Assembly: GCF_018138715.1 (NCBI RefSeq) | Contig: NZ_JAGSHX010000006.1 | Span: 4,402,001 to 4,466,000 of the forward strand | Source: Streptomyces asiaticus | GTDB taxonomy: Bacteria > Actinomycetota > Actinomycetes > Streptomycetales > Streptomycetaceae | Direction: 5' to 3' | Length of the DNA: 64,000 bases | Part shown: in pieces, positions 36,213 to 44,944 of the stretch | Layout: each line of letters begins with the position of its first letter | How positions within the stretch are numbered: position 1 is the stretch's first letter | Notes under the pieces: model-generated | Seen by the model: only the letters and a program-made list of their open reading frames with translations | The model's database searches: none | Told to the model about the DNA's origin: nothing | Position numbers and translations under genes: made by a program

Positions 36213-36848
36213 TCAGCCCGCGGTCCCGTACATCCGGTCGCCCGCGTCGCCGAGCCCCGGCACGATGTACCCCTGCTCGTTGAGCCGCTCGTCGACGGAC
36301 GAGGTGACCACCGTCACCGGCGCCCCGGCGAGCTCGCGCTCCATGAGCTCGACGCCCTGGGGCGCCGCCAGCAGACACAGCGCGGTCACATCGTCGGCGC
36401 CCCGCGATATCAGCTCCCTGATCGCCGCGACCAGCGTCCCGCCGGTGGCGAGCATCGGGTCCAGGACGTAGACCTGACGGCCGGAGAGGTCCTCGGGCAT
36501 CCGGGTGGCGTAGGTGGACGCCTGGAGCGTCTCCTCGTCACGGATCATGCCCAGGAAGCCGACCTCGGCGGTGGGCAGCAGCCGCACCATGCCGTCGAGC
36601 ATCCCGAGACCGGCCCGCAGGATCGGCACGACCATGGGGCGCGGATGGGACAGCCGTACCCCGGTCGTGGCCGTCACCGGGGTCTCGATGTCGACCTGCT
36701 CGGTGCGCACATCGCGCGTGGCCTCGTACGCGAGCAGGGTCACCAGCTCGTCGGCGAGCCGCCGGAAGGTGGGGGAGTCGGTGCGCTTGTCGCGCAGCGT
36801 GGTGAGTTTGTGCGCCACCAGCGGGTGGTCGACGACGTGGATCCGCAT
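36213..36848 (-). CDS. upp: Uracil phosphoribosyltransferase
   Basis: 211 residues, the standard length. It converts uracil plus PRPP to UMP in pyrimidine salvage. The PRPP loop reads [18 protein letters not shown] at about 127-143 and the uracil-binding end is [17 protein letters not shown]. It starts at ATG 36848 ([16 protein letters not shown]). It is convergent with the LytR_C gene, with only 12 bp between stops. Confidence 0.97.
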   Translation of the reverse strand: MRIHVVDHPLVAHKLTTLRDKRTDSPTFRRLADELVTLLAYEATRDVRTEQVDIETPVTATTGVRLSHPRPMVVPILRAGLGMLDGMVRLLPTAEVGFLGMIRDEETLQASTYATRMPEDLSGRQVYVLDPMLATGGTLVAAIRELISRGADDVTALCLLAAPQGVELMERELAGAPVTVVTSSVDERLNEQGYIVPGLGDAGDRMYGTAG

Positions 36849-37026
36849 GGCAACGACACTAACCGAGCACCCGGAGCCCGGCTCCCGCCGGTGACGCCCT
36901 CCGTGCGCCGCCCCGCGCTCGACCGTCTGCCGCCGTAGTGGCATCAAACCGCTGATTCGGGGGAAAGTGGGCAACAGCGCCCGGGCTCCCACCGGGCGAC
37001 ACCTCGGCACCGAGGAGTGAGTGACC

Positions 37027-37194
37027 ATGGCCGACGCGACCGCGAGGGAAACCGCCGCGGACCGCCGCCGCCGTCGCGACCGCTTCCTGCGCGCGCTGAA
37101 CGAGGCCCGGGCGGTGCGGGACCAGGTGCGTCCCCGGCAGGCCCGCGCGGCCCGGATGCGCCGGGCGATACACATGCGGACGTTCTCCTGGTGA
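37027..37194 (+). CDS. Small Arg-rich conserved protein, 55 aa
   Basis: ATG 37027 is preceded by GAGGAG at suitable spacing. About a quarter of the residues are arginine ([22 protein letters not shown], then [14 protein letters not shown]). No hydrophobic segment. The codon third-position GC is high and the ribosome binding site is good, which supports a real gene. It lies 200 bp before the tadA-associated gene. Function unknown; nucleic-acid binding is possible from charge alone. Confidence 0.6.
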   Translation: MADATARETAADRRRRRDRFLRALNEARAVRDQVRPRQARAARMRRAIHMRTFSW

Positions 37195-37396
37195 GCCCTG
37201 GTGAGCTTCCGCCGAACCGCCGGAGACGGTTTCCGCGTGTTTCGATTCCGTCCGCGTGAGCCACATCTCTTTGGACTGGTGCACGACGCAGCGTGGAAGA
37301 CCTCTCGCGAAGCGACGGTTTCTGCCACGATTCCGATTGGGGCGGGACACTGTCCCGCCCGCCCCCGGCACGCCTATGACCAGTGGGAGAGTCACG

Positions 37397-37912
37397 GTGT
37401 ACTTCGCCGCATTGCTCGCGCGCACCGCAGAAGGGTGGGAAGCGAGCGACACAGAGCTCGATGACGTGGAAACCCTGACGGACTTGATCGAACTGGCCCG
37501 TCTGGCCTCCAAGGACGACGACACGGTACTGGCCTTCATCGAGCACGAAGACGCGTGGTTCGGCGTCGTCCGCGTGGACGGCGAGGACGACCCGCACATC
37601 TATGTATCGGACGCGGCAGCCGCCGCCCGCACCTCGTACGGCTCGATGCTCACCGACGAGCTGCTCGGCCGGGACCCCGACGACGATCTGGACAGCCTGG
37701 TCGACCTGGACGGCACCGAGGACGGCGAGCCGGACCGGGACGACGAGGACGCGGACGACGCGCCGGTCCCGATCGGCCCGCTCGGCGACGCCGACATCCT
37801 GGCCGACCTCGGCATGGACGAGAAGGAGCTGAAGGCCCTCGACGGGGACGCCCTCGAATCGATCGCCGAGATGCTCGGGTGCAGCATGGAGGGGCTGGAG
37901 GCGGTGCGCTGA
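37397..37912 (+). CDS. tRNA adenosine deaminase-associated protein
   Basis: 171 residues, very acidic (central DDDLDSLVDLDGTEDGEPDRDDED in part). The opening VYFAALLARTAEGWEASDTELDDVETL is diagnostic of the actinobacterial family named for its constant position before tadA. The GTG at 37397 with GGGAGA upstream is preferred to an ATG at 37376. It is followed 18 bp later by tadA, so they form an operon. Biochemical role unknown. Confidence 0.9.
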   Translation: MYFAALLARTAEGWEASDTELDDVETLTDLIELARLASKDDDTVLAFIEHEDAWFGVVRVDGEDDPHIYVSDAAAAARTSYGSMLTDELLGRDPDDDLDSLVDLDGTEDGEPDRDDEDADDAPVPIGPLGDADILADLGMDEKELKALDGDALESIAEMLGCSMEGLEAVR

Positions 37913-37930
37913 CCGCCGCACACTGATGTC

Positions 37931-38431
37931 ATGACCGATCCGCTGACCGGCCTCCTGCCCGGCCCCGACCCCGACCCCCTGCGCGACCCCTGGCGCGAAC
38001 CGATGCGCCTGGCGCTGGAGGAGGCGGTGCGGGCACCCGAGACGGGAGATGTGCCGGTCGGCGCCGTCGTGCTGGGCCCGGACGGCTCCGTACTCGGCCG
38101 CGGCCGCAACGAGCGCGAGGCCCACGGCGACCCCACGGCCCACGCCGAGGTCCTCGCCCTCCGAGCCGCCGCCCACCACCTCGGCGGCTGGCGGCTGACC
38201 GGCTGCACCCTGGTGGTCACCCTGGAGCCGTGCACGATGTGCGCCGGCGCGATCGTCCTGTCCCGCCTGAACCGGCTGGTCTACGGCGCCGTGGACGAGA
38301 AGGCCGGCGCGGTCGGCTCCCTCTGGGACGTCGTCCGTGACCGCCGCCTCAACCACCGTCCCGAGGTCATCGGGGGCGTCCTGGCGGAGGCCTGCGCGGC
38401 CCCCCTGACCGCCTTCTTCCGCAAACCCTGA
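37931..38431 (+). CDS. tadA: tRNA-specific adenosine deaminase
   Basis: 166 residues. It makes inosine at wobble position 34 of tRNA-Arg(ACG). The zinc site is HAE at 71-73 and PCTMC at 100-104, with TLEPCTMCAGAIVLSRLNRLVYGA typical of TadA. The N-terminal ~20 residues are a Pro/Asp-rich extension. ATG start. The tRNA-Ser(CGA) gene lies 93 bp downstream. Confidence 0.96.
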   Translation: MTDPLTGLLPGPDPDPLRDPWREPMRLALEEAVRAPETGDVPVGAVVLGPDGSVLGRGRNEREAHGDPTAHAEVLALRAAAHHLGGWRLTGCTLVVTLEPCTMCAGAIVLSRLNRLVYGAVDEKAGAVGSLWDVVRDRRLNHRPEVIGGVLAEACAAPLTAFFRKP

Positions 38432-38524
38432 GCCTCGCCCTGAGCCTCGCCCTGAGCCCCGTCGCGCGGGCCGGTCCCGGAACCGATTTCGGTTCCCGGC
38501 CACCCGTCCGCTAGGCTCTCCCTC

Positions 38525-38611
38525 GGTAGCGTGTCCGAGCGGCCGAAGGAGCGCGCCTCGAAAGCGCGTGAGGGGGCAACTCCTCCGTGGGTTCAAATCC
38601 CACCGCTACCG
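38525..38611 (+). tRNA. tRNA-Ser (anticodon CGA)
   Basis: The acceptor GGTAGCG pairs with CGCTACC. The anticodon loop CTCGAAA gives CGA. A long variable arm and the TTCAAAT T loop complete a class II serine tRNA. No CCA is encoded. Confidence 0.96.
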
Positions 38612-38616
38612 CTCAC

Positions 38617-38659
38617 ACACCCTCCTGATCTGTGGAAACGCGGGTCAGGGGGGTGTTTT
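38617..38659 (+). terminator. Rho-independent terminator after tRNA-Ser(CGA)
   Basis: A 12-bp stem (ACACCCTCCTGA with TCAGGGGGGTGT, one wobble) encloses a 16-base loop and is followed by TTTTG. Confidence 0.85.
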
Positions 38660-38728
38660 GCATAGGGACACGTCCACCAGTCGGGTGGAACCGTCCAGCT
38701 ACGTGAGCCCGCACGCCCCCAACTGGCC

Positions 38729-39406
38729 TCATTCCTCCGCGTCACGGACCAGGAGTGCGATCTGCACCCGGTTGTCGACCGCCAGCTTGGCGAACAGGCT
38801 GCCTATGTGTGCCTTGACGGTCGCGACGCTGATGTACAGCCGCTCGGCGATCTCCGGGTTGCCCAGCCCGTCCGCGATGGCCCGAGCGGTGTCGAGTTCT
38901 CGTGTCGTCAGGGTGGACAGCTGTTTCCGCGCTGCTTCGCGGGATGAGTCGCGAGCGTGAGCGGACCGCGGGCTGGTGGCCGCGGCGATCACCCGTGCCG
39001 TGGCGGCCGGACCCAGCACGGGGTTGCCGTCCGCGACGGTCCGCACCGCGTCGAGAAGCCGCGGCGGTTGGGTGTCCTTGAGGACGAACCCGAGTGCTCC
39101 GGCGTGCAGTGCGCCGAGCACCAGATCGTCGGAGTCGAATGTGGTCAGCATGAGCACCCGCGGCGGCGCCGGTCGGGTGAGGAGTTCCCGGGTCGCGCTG
39201 AGACCGTCGCGGCCGGGCATCCGCACGTCCATCAGGACGACGTCCGGCCGCTGCTCGTCCACCACGGTGAGCGCGGCGTCCCCGTCGGCCGCCTCCGCGA
39301 CGACGGTCAGGTCCGGTTCGCCCTCGATGACGAGTCGCAGCGCCATCCGCACCAGTTGGTCGTCGTCGACGATGACGACGCGCACCGGCTCCCGCTCGGT
39401 ATCCAC
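38729..39406 (-). CDS. LuxR/NarL-family response regulator
   Basis: 225 residues. Receiver with VVIVDDDQLVRM, phospho-Asp in VVLMDVRMPGRDG near 60 and Lys in GFVLKDTQ. The LuxR HTH near 160-215 reads LTTRELDTARAIADGLGNPEIAERLYISVATVKAHIGSLFAKL in two parts. The GTG start is immediately after the kinase stop (TGA then GTG), so they form one translation unit. No obvious target gene is adjacent on this strand. Confidence 0.92.
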   Translation of the reverse strand: MDTEREPVRVVIVDDDQLVRMALRLVIEGEPDLTVVAEAADGDAALTVVDEQRPDVVLMDVRMPGRDGLSATRELLTRPAPPRVLMLTTFDSDDLVLGALHAGALGFVLKDTQPPRLLDAVRTVADGNPVLGPAATARVIAAATSPRSAHARDSSREAARKQLSTLTTRELDTARAIADGLGNPEIAERLYISVATVKAHIGSLFAKLAVDNRVQIALLVRDAEE

Positions 39407-40582
39407 TCATGCTCTCTTTCCGTGGGTGGGGTTCGGCCAGGGTAGCCGCGCGGTGAGGAGGTATCCGCTGTCGGGCGTGGGGTGGTGGTCGAGTTGTCCG
39501 CCGGCGAGGGTGATGCGTTCGGTGAGGCCGAGCAGGCCGAATCCCGATGCCGGGGGTGGTGCGGTCGCCGTGGTGGCCGGGGAGTTGCGGACGCTGACGT
39601 TGAGACTGTCGCCGACGGTCCCCTCGAGGGTGATGTGTACGTGTGCGCCCGGGGCGTGTTTGGCGGCGTTGGTCAGTCCTTCCTGGACGATCCGGTAGCA
39701 GGTGCGTCCGACGACGTCGGAGGGTGTCCCCGTCACCGTGGTGGTGAGCGTGACGTCCAGTCCGGACGTGCGGGCGTCGGCCACCAGGTCGGGGATGCGG
39801 TCGAAGGAGGGCTGGGGTGGTTCCGGGCGGCCCGGGTCGGCCCGGAGCACCCCGAGGACATCCCGTAGTTCTTCCAGGGCCTGGTGGGAGCCTTCGGCGA
39901 TGCCGCGGACCAGCACGCGGTTCTCCTCGGCGGTGAGGTCGCCGCGGTGGTCCAGCACTCCGGCCTGCATGGCGACCAGGGAGATCCGGTGCGCGAGCAC
40001 GTCGTGCATCTCGCGGGCGATCCGGTTCCGTTCCAGGGCCCGTGCCTGCGCCGCCCGTGCGGTCTGTTCCCGTTCCGCGCTCTCCGCCCGGTCCCGCAAG
40101 GACCGCACTTCGACGCGCCGCGCCCCGATGGCCATGCCCACGGCCACGGCGATGCCCGCGATCAGCGCCGGGAACGCGAGTGCGAGCCACAGTGGGCCGG
40201 GCGGGGTCGGGTAGAACCCGCCGGCGAACTGTGACGCGGTCACGAGGGCCAGCCCGACGACCGCGCTCTCCACCGGACGACGACGCGTGGAGAGCGAGAC
40301 CAGCGCCAGAAACGCGGCGCCGGAGGCGAGTGCCGACGCGGTCGAGGCGATCGCGACTGTCATGGCGACGCCGAGCGGGAACCGCCGCCGCCACAGAAGC
40401 GCCGTCAGACAGCCGAGAGCCACCAGCGGATCACCGATGAAGAACCACGAGCCGGTTCCTGTCGACTGTCCCCGCATCACCACACCGATGGAGAGCCAGA
40501 GCGGTATGCCCACCGCCGCGGCCGCCATCAGCCGCCAGGTCTGCTGCCACCACCCGAGCCGTGGCGCGACGTCCGTGTTCAC
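39407..40582 (-). CDS. Sensor histidine kinase, NarL/DesK type
   Basis: 391 residues. Five or more hydrophobic helices in the first ~155 residues form the sensor (the segment resembles DUF7134-like N-terminal domains of Streptomyces kinases, from memory). A coiled coil precedes the HisKA_3 box RIAREMHDVLAHR, with phospho-His about 193. N-box EGLTNAAKHAPGA and G-box GFGLLGLTERI are intact. It is upstream of and contiguous with its regulator gene. Confidence 0.92.
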   Translation of the reverse strand: MNTDVAPRLGWWQQTWRLMAAAAVGIPLWLSIGVVMRGQSTGTGSWFFIGDPLVALGCLTALLWRRRFPLGVAMTVAIASTASALASGAAFLALVSLSTRRRPVESAVVGLALVTASQFAGGFYPTPPGPLWLALAFPALIAGIAVAVGMAIGARRVEVRSLRDRAESAEREQTARAAQARALERNRIAREMHDVLAHRISLVAMQAGVLDHRGDLTAEENRVLVRGIAEGSHQALEELRDVLGVLRADPGRPEPPQPSFDRIPDLVADARTSGLDVTLTTTVTGTPSDVVGRTCYRIVQEGLTNAAKHAPGAHVHITLEGTVGDSLNVSVRNSPATTATAPPPASGFGLLGLTERITLAGGQLDHHPTPDSGYLLTARLPWPNPTHGKRA

Positions 40583-40771
40583 CTGGTCAGTATCGCGACA
40601 CGGTGCGGCCGGTGATTCGGCCCGCGGGATGACGCACCCTCGACCGGAGTCGAATCACCACCCCGCCTTGGGCCGGAGGCGAGGCGAGCCGCCGGGCCGA
40701 TGTGCCTGCCGGGCCGCACGGACAGACTCGTTCACGTGCCGAGACGACCGAACACCAGGCGGAGAAGCGCG

Positions 40772-41398
40772 ATGCGCAAGGGTGGCTTTGTGGCCCTTGA
40801 GGCGGTCGGGATGGTGATCACGGCCCTGGCCGTCCAAGCGATGATCCGCGCCCTGCTCGACCAGGACTTCGAGCCGCTGTGGGGCAATCTCACCTGGGTC
40901 CCCGGCGGACTCCCCGGCCAGATGATCCTCCTCGGACTCATCGCGCTCGTCGCCATGGTGTCCGGTGGCTGGGCACATACCCGCAAGGAACCGGCCACCG
41001 AGCGGGCCGGACATCCCGGGGGAATCCGCGACCGGGAACGACCTGACGCCCATCCGGACGACAGACCCGCGTCTACGGCCGTACGTGCCCCACAGGAGGA
41101 CATCGGATGCGCAGATCTCTGCCCCTCGCCCTCGCCGCCACCGCGGTGGCGGCGACCGCGGTCACGGGAGTGTCGGCGGTGGCGACGCCGGACAGGGCGG
41201 CCGCGAGGCCGGACACCGTGGAGTGGGGTCCGTGCCCGGAGAAGACCGCCTCACCCCTTAAGGCCGACTCACCCCGTCTCCAGTGCTCCACGCTCGAAGT
41301 CCCGCTGGACTACCGCGATCCCGACGGCCGGCAGATCGAGATCGCGATATCCCGGCTGGCGAGCAAGAACCCCTCGAAGCGCCGCGGCGTACTGCTGA
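40772..41398 (+). CDS. Membrane protein with two helices; long 3' overlap
   Basis: Translation from ATG 40772 (GGAG upstream) starts MRKGGFVALEAVGMVITALAVQAMI and has a second hydrophobic segment (MILLGLIALVAMVSGGWA), which is convincing protein. The frame then continues for about 115 residues of Pro/Arg-rich sequence and overlaps the peptidase gene by 292 bp. The native C-terminus was probably near residue 80-110, and the extension reflects a lost stop or a frameshift. Function unknown. The next gene has its own strong AGGAGG. Confidence 0.5.
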   Translation: MRKGGFVALEAVGMVITALAVQAMIRALLDQDFEPLWGNLTWVPGGLPGQMILLGLIALVAMVSGGWAHTRKEPATERAGHPGGIRDRERPDAHPDDRPASTAVRAPQEDIGCADLCPSPSPPPRWRRPRSRECRRWRRRTGRPRGRTPWSGVRARRRPPHPLRPTHPVSSAPRSKSRWTTAIPTAGRSRSRYPGWRARTPRSAAAYC

Positions 41399-42603
41399 CC
41401 AATCCGGGCGGCCCCGGCATCACGGGACTCGGCTACCCGGCCGTTCTCGCCGCCTCCGGGCTGCCGCAGAAGGTGCTGGACTCCTACGACGTGATCGGCC
41501 TCGACCCGCGCGGCTCCGGCCGCAGCACGCCGGTGACCTGCGATCTGACGCCGGAACAGCGGAACCGCGGCAACACCCCGCCGTACGCGCACACCGCGGC
41601 CGATGTCGCGCGGGAGGCGGGGAACGCGCGGACCATCGCCAAGCAGTGCGCCACCTCGCGCACGGCGTGGATGCTGCCGCACACCACCACCGCGAACACC
41701 GCGCGCGACATGGACCGGATCCGGGCGGCGCTGGGCGAGCCGAAACTCTCGTACCTCGGTGGGTCCTACGGCTCCTACCTCGGCGCGGTGTACACGACGC
41801 TGTTCCCGGGGCGCAGCGACCGGATCGTACTCGACAGCAACCTGGGCCCCGGCGGCTCCGACGTCACGGCCATGCGGTCGCTCGCCCGTGGACTGGAGGA
41901 CCGGTTCCCGGACTTCGCCGCGTTCGCCGCCGCACACCCCGAGTACGGTCTGGGCACCACACCGCAGCGGGTGACCGCGAAGTTCTTCGAGCTCGCGAGG
42001 CGGTTGGAGGCGAGGCCGGTCCGGGGCATCGACGGGACGTTGTTCCGCGGGATCACCTTCGACCGCCTCTACAGCGATGCGTCCATGCCCTCGGTGGCCG
42101 AGATGTGGCAGGCGCTCGACAAGGATCGGCCGCTGCCGCCCGGCACTCCGCCGTCAATGGAGAACATGGAGAACTTCATGGCCGCCCGTTTCTATGTGAT
42201 CTGCGGTGATTCACGCTGGCCGGGGACGGTCCGGGAGTATCAGCGGAATGTCGCGGTCGACCGGCTGAGGTACCCGATGCTGGGCGGGTCCACGGCCGGC
42301 ATCGGACCGTGCGCGTTCTGGCCGGACAAGCGGGTCGAGCCGCCGGTGCGCATCGGTGACCGGGGCCCGTCGAACGTGCTCATGGTGCAGAACGAGCGCG
42401 ACCCGGGGACCCCGCTCGCCGGAGCCCGGGAGCTGCGGCGGGCGTTCGGGAAGCGGGCCACGATGGTGACGGCCGACCAGGGCGGACACGGCGTCTATCC
42501 GTTCGGCCGCAACACCTGCGCGAACGACGCGGTGACGGCATTCCTGACCGCCGGACAGCGCCCGTCGCGGGACCTCGCCTGCGCGGCGGAGCCGAGCGAG
42601 TAG
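41107..42603 (+). CDS. Secreted alpha/beta-hydrolase, tripeptidyl aminopeptidase (S33) type
   Basis: 498 residues. An N-terminal signal peptide (MRRSLPLALAATAVAATAVTGVSAVA) predicts secretion. The fold opens with VLLTNPGGPGITG (oxyanion region), followed by DVIGLDPRGSGRS and the nucleophile elbow GGSYGSYLG. Asp is in NERDPGTPLAGA and His in QGGHGVYPFGRNTC, with the TAP-like C-terminal domain before it. Such enzymes remove tripeptides from protein N-termini outside the cell (SlpD/Tap family of Streptomyces). AGGAGG precedes the ATG. Confidence 0.93.
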   Translation: MRRSLPLALAATAVAATAVTGVSAVATPDRAAARPDTVEWGPCPEKTASPLKADSPRLQCSTLEVPLDYRDPDGRQIEIAISRLASKNPSKRRGVLLTNPGGPGITGLGYPAVLAASGLPQKVLDSYDVIGLDPRGSGRSTPVTCDLTPEQRNRGNTPPYAHTAADVAREAGNARTIAKQCATSRTAWMLPHTTTANTARDMDRIRAALGEPKLSYLGGSYGSYLGAVYTTLFPGRSDRIVLDSNLGPGGSDVTAMRSLARGLEDRFPDFAAFAAAHPEYGLGTTPQRVTAKFFELARRLEARPVRGIDGTLFRGITFDRLYSDASMPSVAEMWQALDKDRPLPPGTPPSMENMENFMAARFYVICGDSRWPGTVREYQRNVAVDRLRYPMLGGSTAGIGPCAFWPDKRVEPPVRIGDRGPSNVLMVQNERDPGTPLAGARELRRAFGKRATMVTADQGGHGVYPFGRNTCANDAVTAFLTAGQRPSRDLACAAEPSE

Positions 42604-42615
42604 CGGGAGGGAGGC

Positions 42616-43269
42616 ATGTTCAAGGAGTGGCGGCACCGTCGGGCCGTACAGCGGGTCAAGCCCGGGGACGGGCGACCCCTGAAGCGCTTCCGCTGGTGGC
42701 AGATGCTTACCCGCGCACTGTTCCACCTCCGGCTGATGAACGACGACGGCCGGCAGACGGTCTACGCCGTCGACGTCAAGCATCAGAACGCGTCGGACGG
42801 CTACGTCAAGGCCCATCTGTACCTCGATGGCAGGCATCACGCCGAGTCCAGAGTCCCCGCCGTCTTCCCCGTCCAGGGCGGCACCGTCGAGGTGAAGGCG
42901 AGCGGCTTCGGGCTCAAGCGCTGCCACTACGTCACCGCCGAGGGGTCGGAGTTCCAGCTCATCCCGGACCCCGCCTCCGCCGAGGGGCGCCGCGCGCGCT
43001 TCGAAGGGTCGCACCCCGCGCTGAGCCGCTGGATCGGTTTCCTCTCGGTGCTCGTGCTCGTCATCGGCCTGGTTCTCCTGATCCTCCAGCTTGCCGAACA
43101 GGTCACCCGGGATCCGGAGGGCTTCGCCCAGTACGTCGGGACCTTCACCTCGCCCATCGATCTGTCGGCGTGGGGCAACACCGTGGTCGGGCTCGTCACC
43201 GTGGCGGCCAGCACCGAGCGGGCGCTGCGGCTGCGCTGCCACTGGCTGCTCGACGGCGGGGTGGGATGA
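42616..43269 (+). CDS. Hypothetical membrane protein
   Basis: 217 residues, starting 12 bp after the peptidase stop with GGGAGG upstream. A basic N-terminus is followed by a soluble beta-rich segment (YAVDVKHQNASDGYVKAHLYLDGRHHAES and TVEVKASGFGLKRCHYV), then one strong helix (FLSVLVLVIGLVLLILQLAEQV) near 140-162 and a weaker hydrophobic stretch near 187-200. I do not recognise the family. Spacing suggests co-transcription with the peptidase. Confidence 0.72.
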   Translation: MFKEWRHRRAVQRVKPGDGRPLKRFRWWQMLTRALFHLRLMNDDGRQTVYAVDVKHQNASDGYVKAHLYLDGRHHAESRVPAVFPVQGGTVEVKASGFGLKRCHYVTAEGSEFQLIPDPASAEGRRARFEGSHPALSRWIGFLSVLVLVIGLVLLILQLAEQVTRDPEGFAQYVGTFTSPIDLSAWGNTVVGLVTVAASTERALRLRCHWLLDGGVG

Positions 43270-43296
43270 CCCCGCCCCGCCCCCGGGCCGGCCCCG

Positions 43297-44625
43297 TCAG
43301 GGACCGGACGGGGGCGGCTGCTGCGGGGGCTGTTGCTGGTTGGGGTCGGGCTGGGGCTGCTGGGGCGGGGGCTGGTTCGGGGGCGGTTGGTTCGGGGGCG
43401 GTTGGTTGGGCGGCGGCTGGTTCGGCGGGGGCTGGGGCGGCGGAGGCGGGTTCGGCGGGGGCTGGTTCGGCGGGGGCTGCGGTTGCTGCTGCTGGCCAGG
43501 GTCCGAGGGCTGATCCTGCGGCTGCTGCTGAGCCGGGTCCGACGGCTGATCCTGGGGCTGCTGCTGGCCCGGGTCCGACGGCTGATCCTGGGGCTGGTCC
43601 TGCGGCTGCTGACCGGGGTCCGAGGGCTGGTCCTGGGGCTGCTGCTGGCCCGGGTCCGACGGCTCGTCGGAGGGCTGCGACTGCTGCGAGGGGGTTCCGG
43701 ACGGGCGCTCGGTCTCCAGCGGGGTGAACCGGTCCGACGGCTTCATGGTGACCTTCGGCGCCTCCCGCAGCCGCGGGGCGTGCTGCTCGCCCGGCATCGC
43801 CAGGTACTTGGGGTAGTCGGCGCGGGCCAGCACCGTGTCCCGCGGGTCACCGCTGCCGTCGCCGTCACCGAGCGGGCGCTTCAGGAGCTCGGCCTTGCCG
43901 ATCCCCACCAGGACGAGGTGCTTGGCGTTCTTCGTGGCCGGACGGATGACGGTCACCGTGCTACGGGAGAAACCGTTCCACTCGGGCCCGGTGAAGGTCG
44001 GCTTGGCGTTGCGCGGCGGGGCCGAGACCCTTACCGGGTTTCCGGAGTCGCACTTCACGACGGGCAGACCGCGCGCATCGACGAAAACCGCCGTTCCGGC
44101 CTGGAGAACGGCGGACACCGGCTTCACCCCACCGCGGTAGCCGTAGGTCTTCGCGTAGGTGTCGGAGCGCAGAGTGACGCTCGTGAGCCGGTTGACGAAA
44201 TCGGGGATGCCGTCGGGCGAGATGTGCTGGACCTTGCTCCAGGCGGCGCCCTTCTGCTTGTCGGCGTCGAGGTCATGGAGCAATCCCTGCCGGTCACAGG
44301 GCTGCCGGTTCCGGACACCGGCGTAGAGACCGGGGGTGTTGCCGCGGAAGGCGCGGCCCCCGTTGGACGGCGAGACCACATGTGTGCGGTCCCGGCCCAC
44401 GGAGGAGGTGAACGCGGGGACCGAGGTCTTTCCGACGGGTTCCCGCCGGTATTCGACCGTCGAGGCATATCCGGGGGCTTCGCCGGGCGCTTCCTTGGAG
44501 GCTTCCCCGGATGCCTTATCGGAGGAGGAGACCATCCCAAGGACCACCACGACGGCGACCACGACGACGAAACCGACGACGAATGCTGAACGACGCGAGG
44601 TGAGGTGCCATGAGATCGAGCGCAT
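43297..44625 (-). CDS. DUF6777 protein with Pro/Gln-rich C-terminal tail
   Basis: 442 residues. One N-terminal membrane anchor (FVVGFVVVVAVVVVLGMV, about 14-32) and a ~230-residue extracytoplasmic domain match DUF6777 as I remember it: a C-D-x-x segment early, ISPDGIPDFVNRLTSVTLRSDT, GYRGGVKPVSAVLQAGTAVFVD, then a CDSGNP loop. From about 316 the protein becomes a repeat tail with QPQDQPSDPGQQ units and then PPPNQPPPN units to the end, plausible as a wall-spanning stalk. AAGGAGAGG precedes ATG 44625. Function unknown. Confidence 0.82.
   Translation of the reverse strand: MRSISWHLTSRRSAFVVGFVVVVAVVVVLGMVSSSDKASGEASKEAPGEAPGYASTVEYRREPVGKTSVPAFTSSVGRDRTHVVSPSNGGRAFRGNTPGLYAGVRNRQPCDRQGLLHDLDADKQKGAAWSKVQHISPDGIPDFVNRLTSVTLRSDTYAKTYGYRGGVKPVSAVLQAGTAVFVDARGLPVVKCDSGNPVRVSAPPRNAKPTFTGPEWNGFSRSTVTVIRPATKNAKHLVLVGIGKAELLKRPLGDGDGSGDPRDTVLARADYPKYLAMPGEQHAPRLREAPKVTMKPSDRFTPLETERPSGTPSQQSQPSDEPSDPGQQQPQDQPSDPGQQPQDQPQDQPSDPGQQQPQDQPSDPAQQQPQDQPSDPGQQQQPQPPPNQPPPNPPPPPQPPPNQPPPNQPPPNQPPPNQPPPQQPQPDPNQQQPPQQPPPSGP
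43340..43690. repeat. Repetitive coding tract for Pro/Gln tail
   Basis: The plus strand is an almost unbroken series of GGTTCGGGGGCGG- and GGGTCCGACGGCTGATCCTG-type units, which encode the tail of the DUF6777 protein. The G-rich strand has many GGGG runs. Confidence 0.8.
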
Positions 44626-44944
44626 TTCCCTCTCCTTCCCTTACCTCGCCCCCATCCTGCGCTCGCTCCACACACCCCCGCTTCCCCCGAAACCTTGACA
44701 TCTCACCCCACCTTTGGGGGACTTGGGCCGCGTTTGCCCGTCGCCGCTCGCAGAGCCGCCCCCGGTCCGGGTGCAAACCCGGACCGGGGGCGGTCACTAC
44801 CCCTCGCGGTCCATGCGCGGCGAATCCTCCGACCATGTCGGATCTTCGTCGCGTATCTAGACTAAACGGACGTGCTCCAGTTGGCATCAGAACGGACAGA
44901 AGATACGGACCGGAGTTCCGGACCAGGCAGCCGAGGAGGACCGG
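44626..44944. other. Divergent promoter region with a strong hairpin
   Basis: 319 bp between the DUF6777 gene (minus) and the universal stress protein gene (plus). It contains the 17-bp hairpin at 44756-44793 and an isolated TTGACA at 44693. A TAGACT at 44858-44863 could be a -10 for the stress protein gene. Confidence 0.45.
44756..44793. other. 17-bp perfect hairpin with GCAA tetraloop
   Basis: CCGCCCCCGGTCCGGGT pairs perfectly with its complement around GCAA. It sits in the middle of a divergent promoter region, where a terminator is not expected. No T-run follows. Confidence 0.7.

Noticed and set aside
43340..43690. Repeat tract considered as a CRISPR-like array
   Set aside because: There are no constant repeats with unique spacers; the periodicity is that of a Pro/Gln coding tract in the DUF6777 gene.
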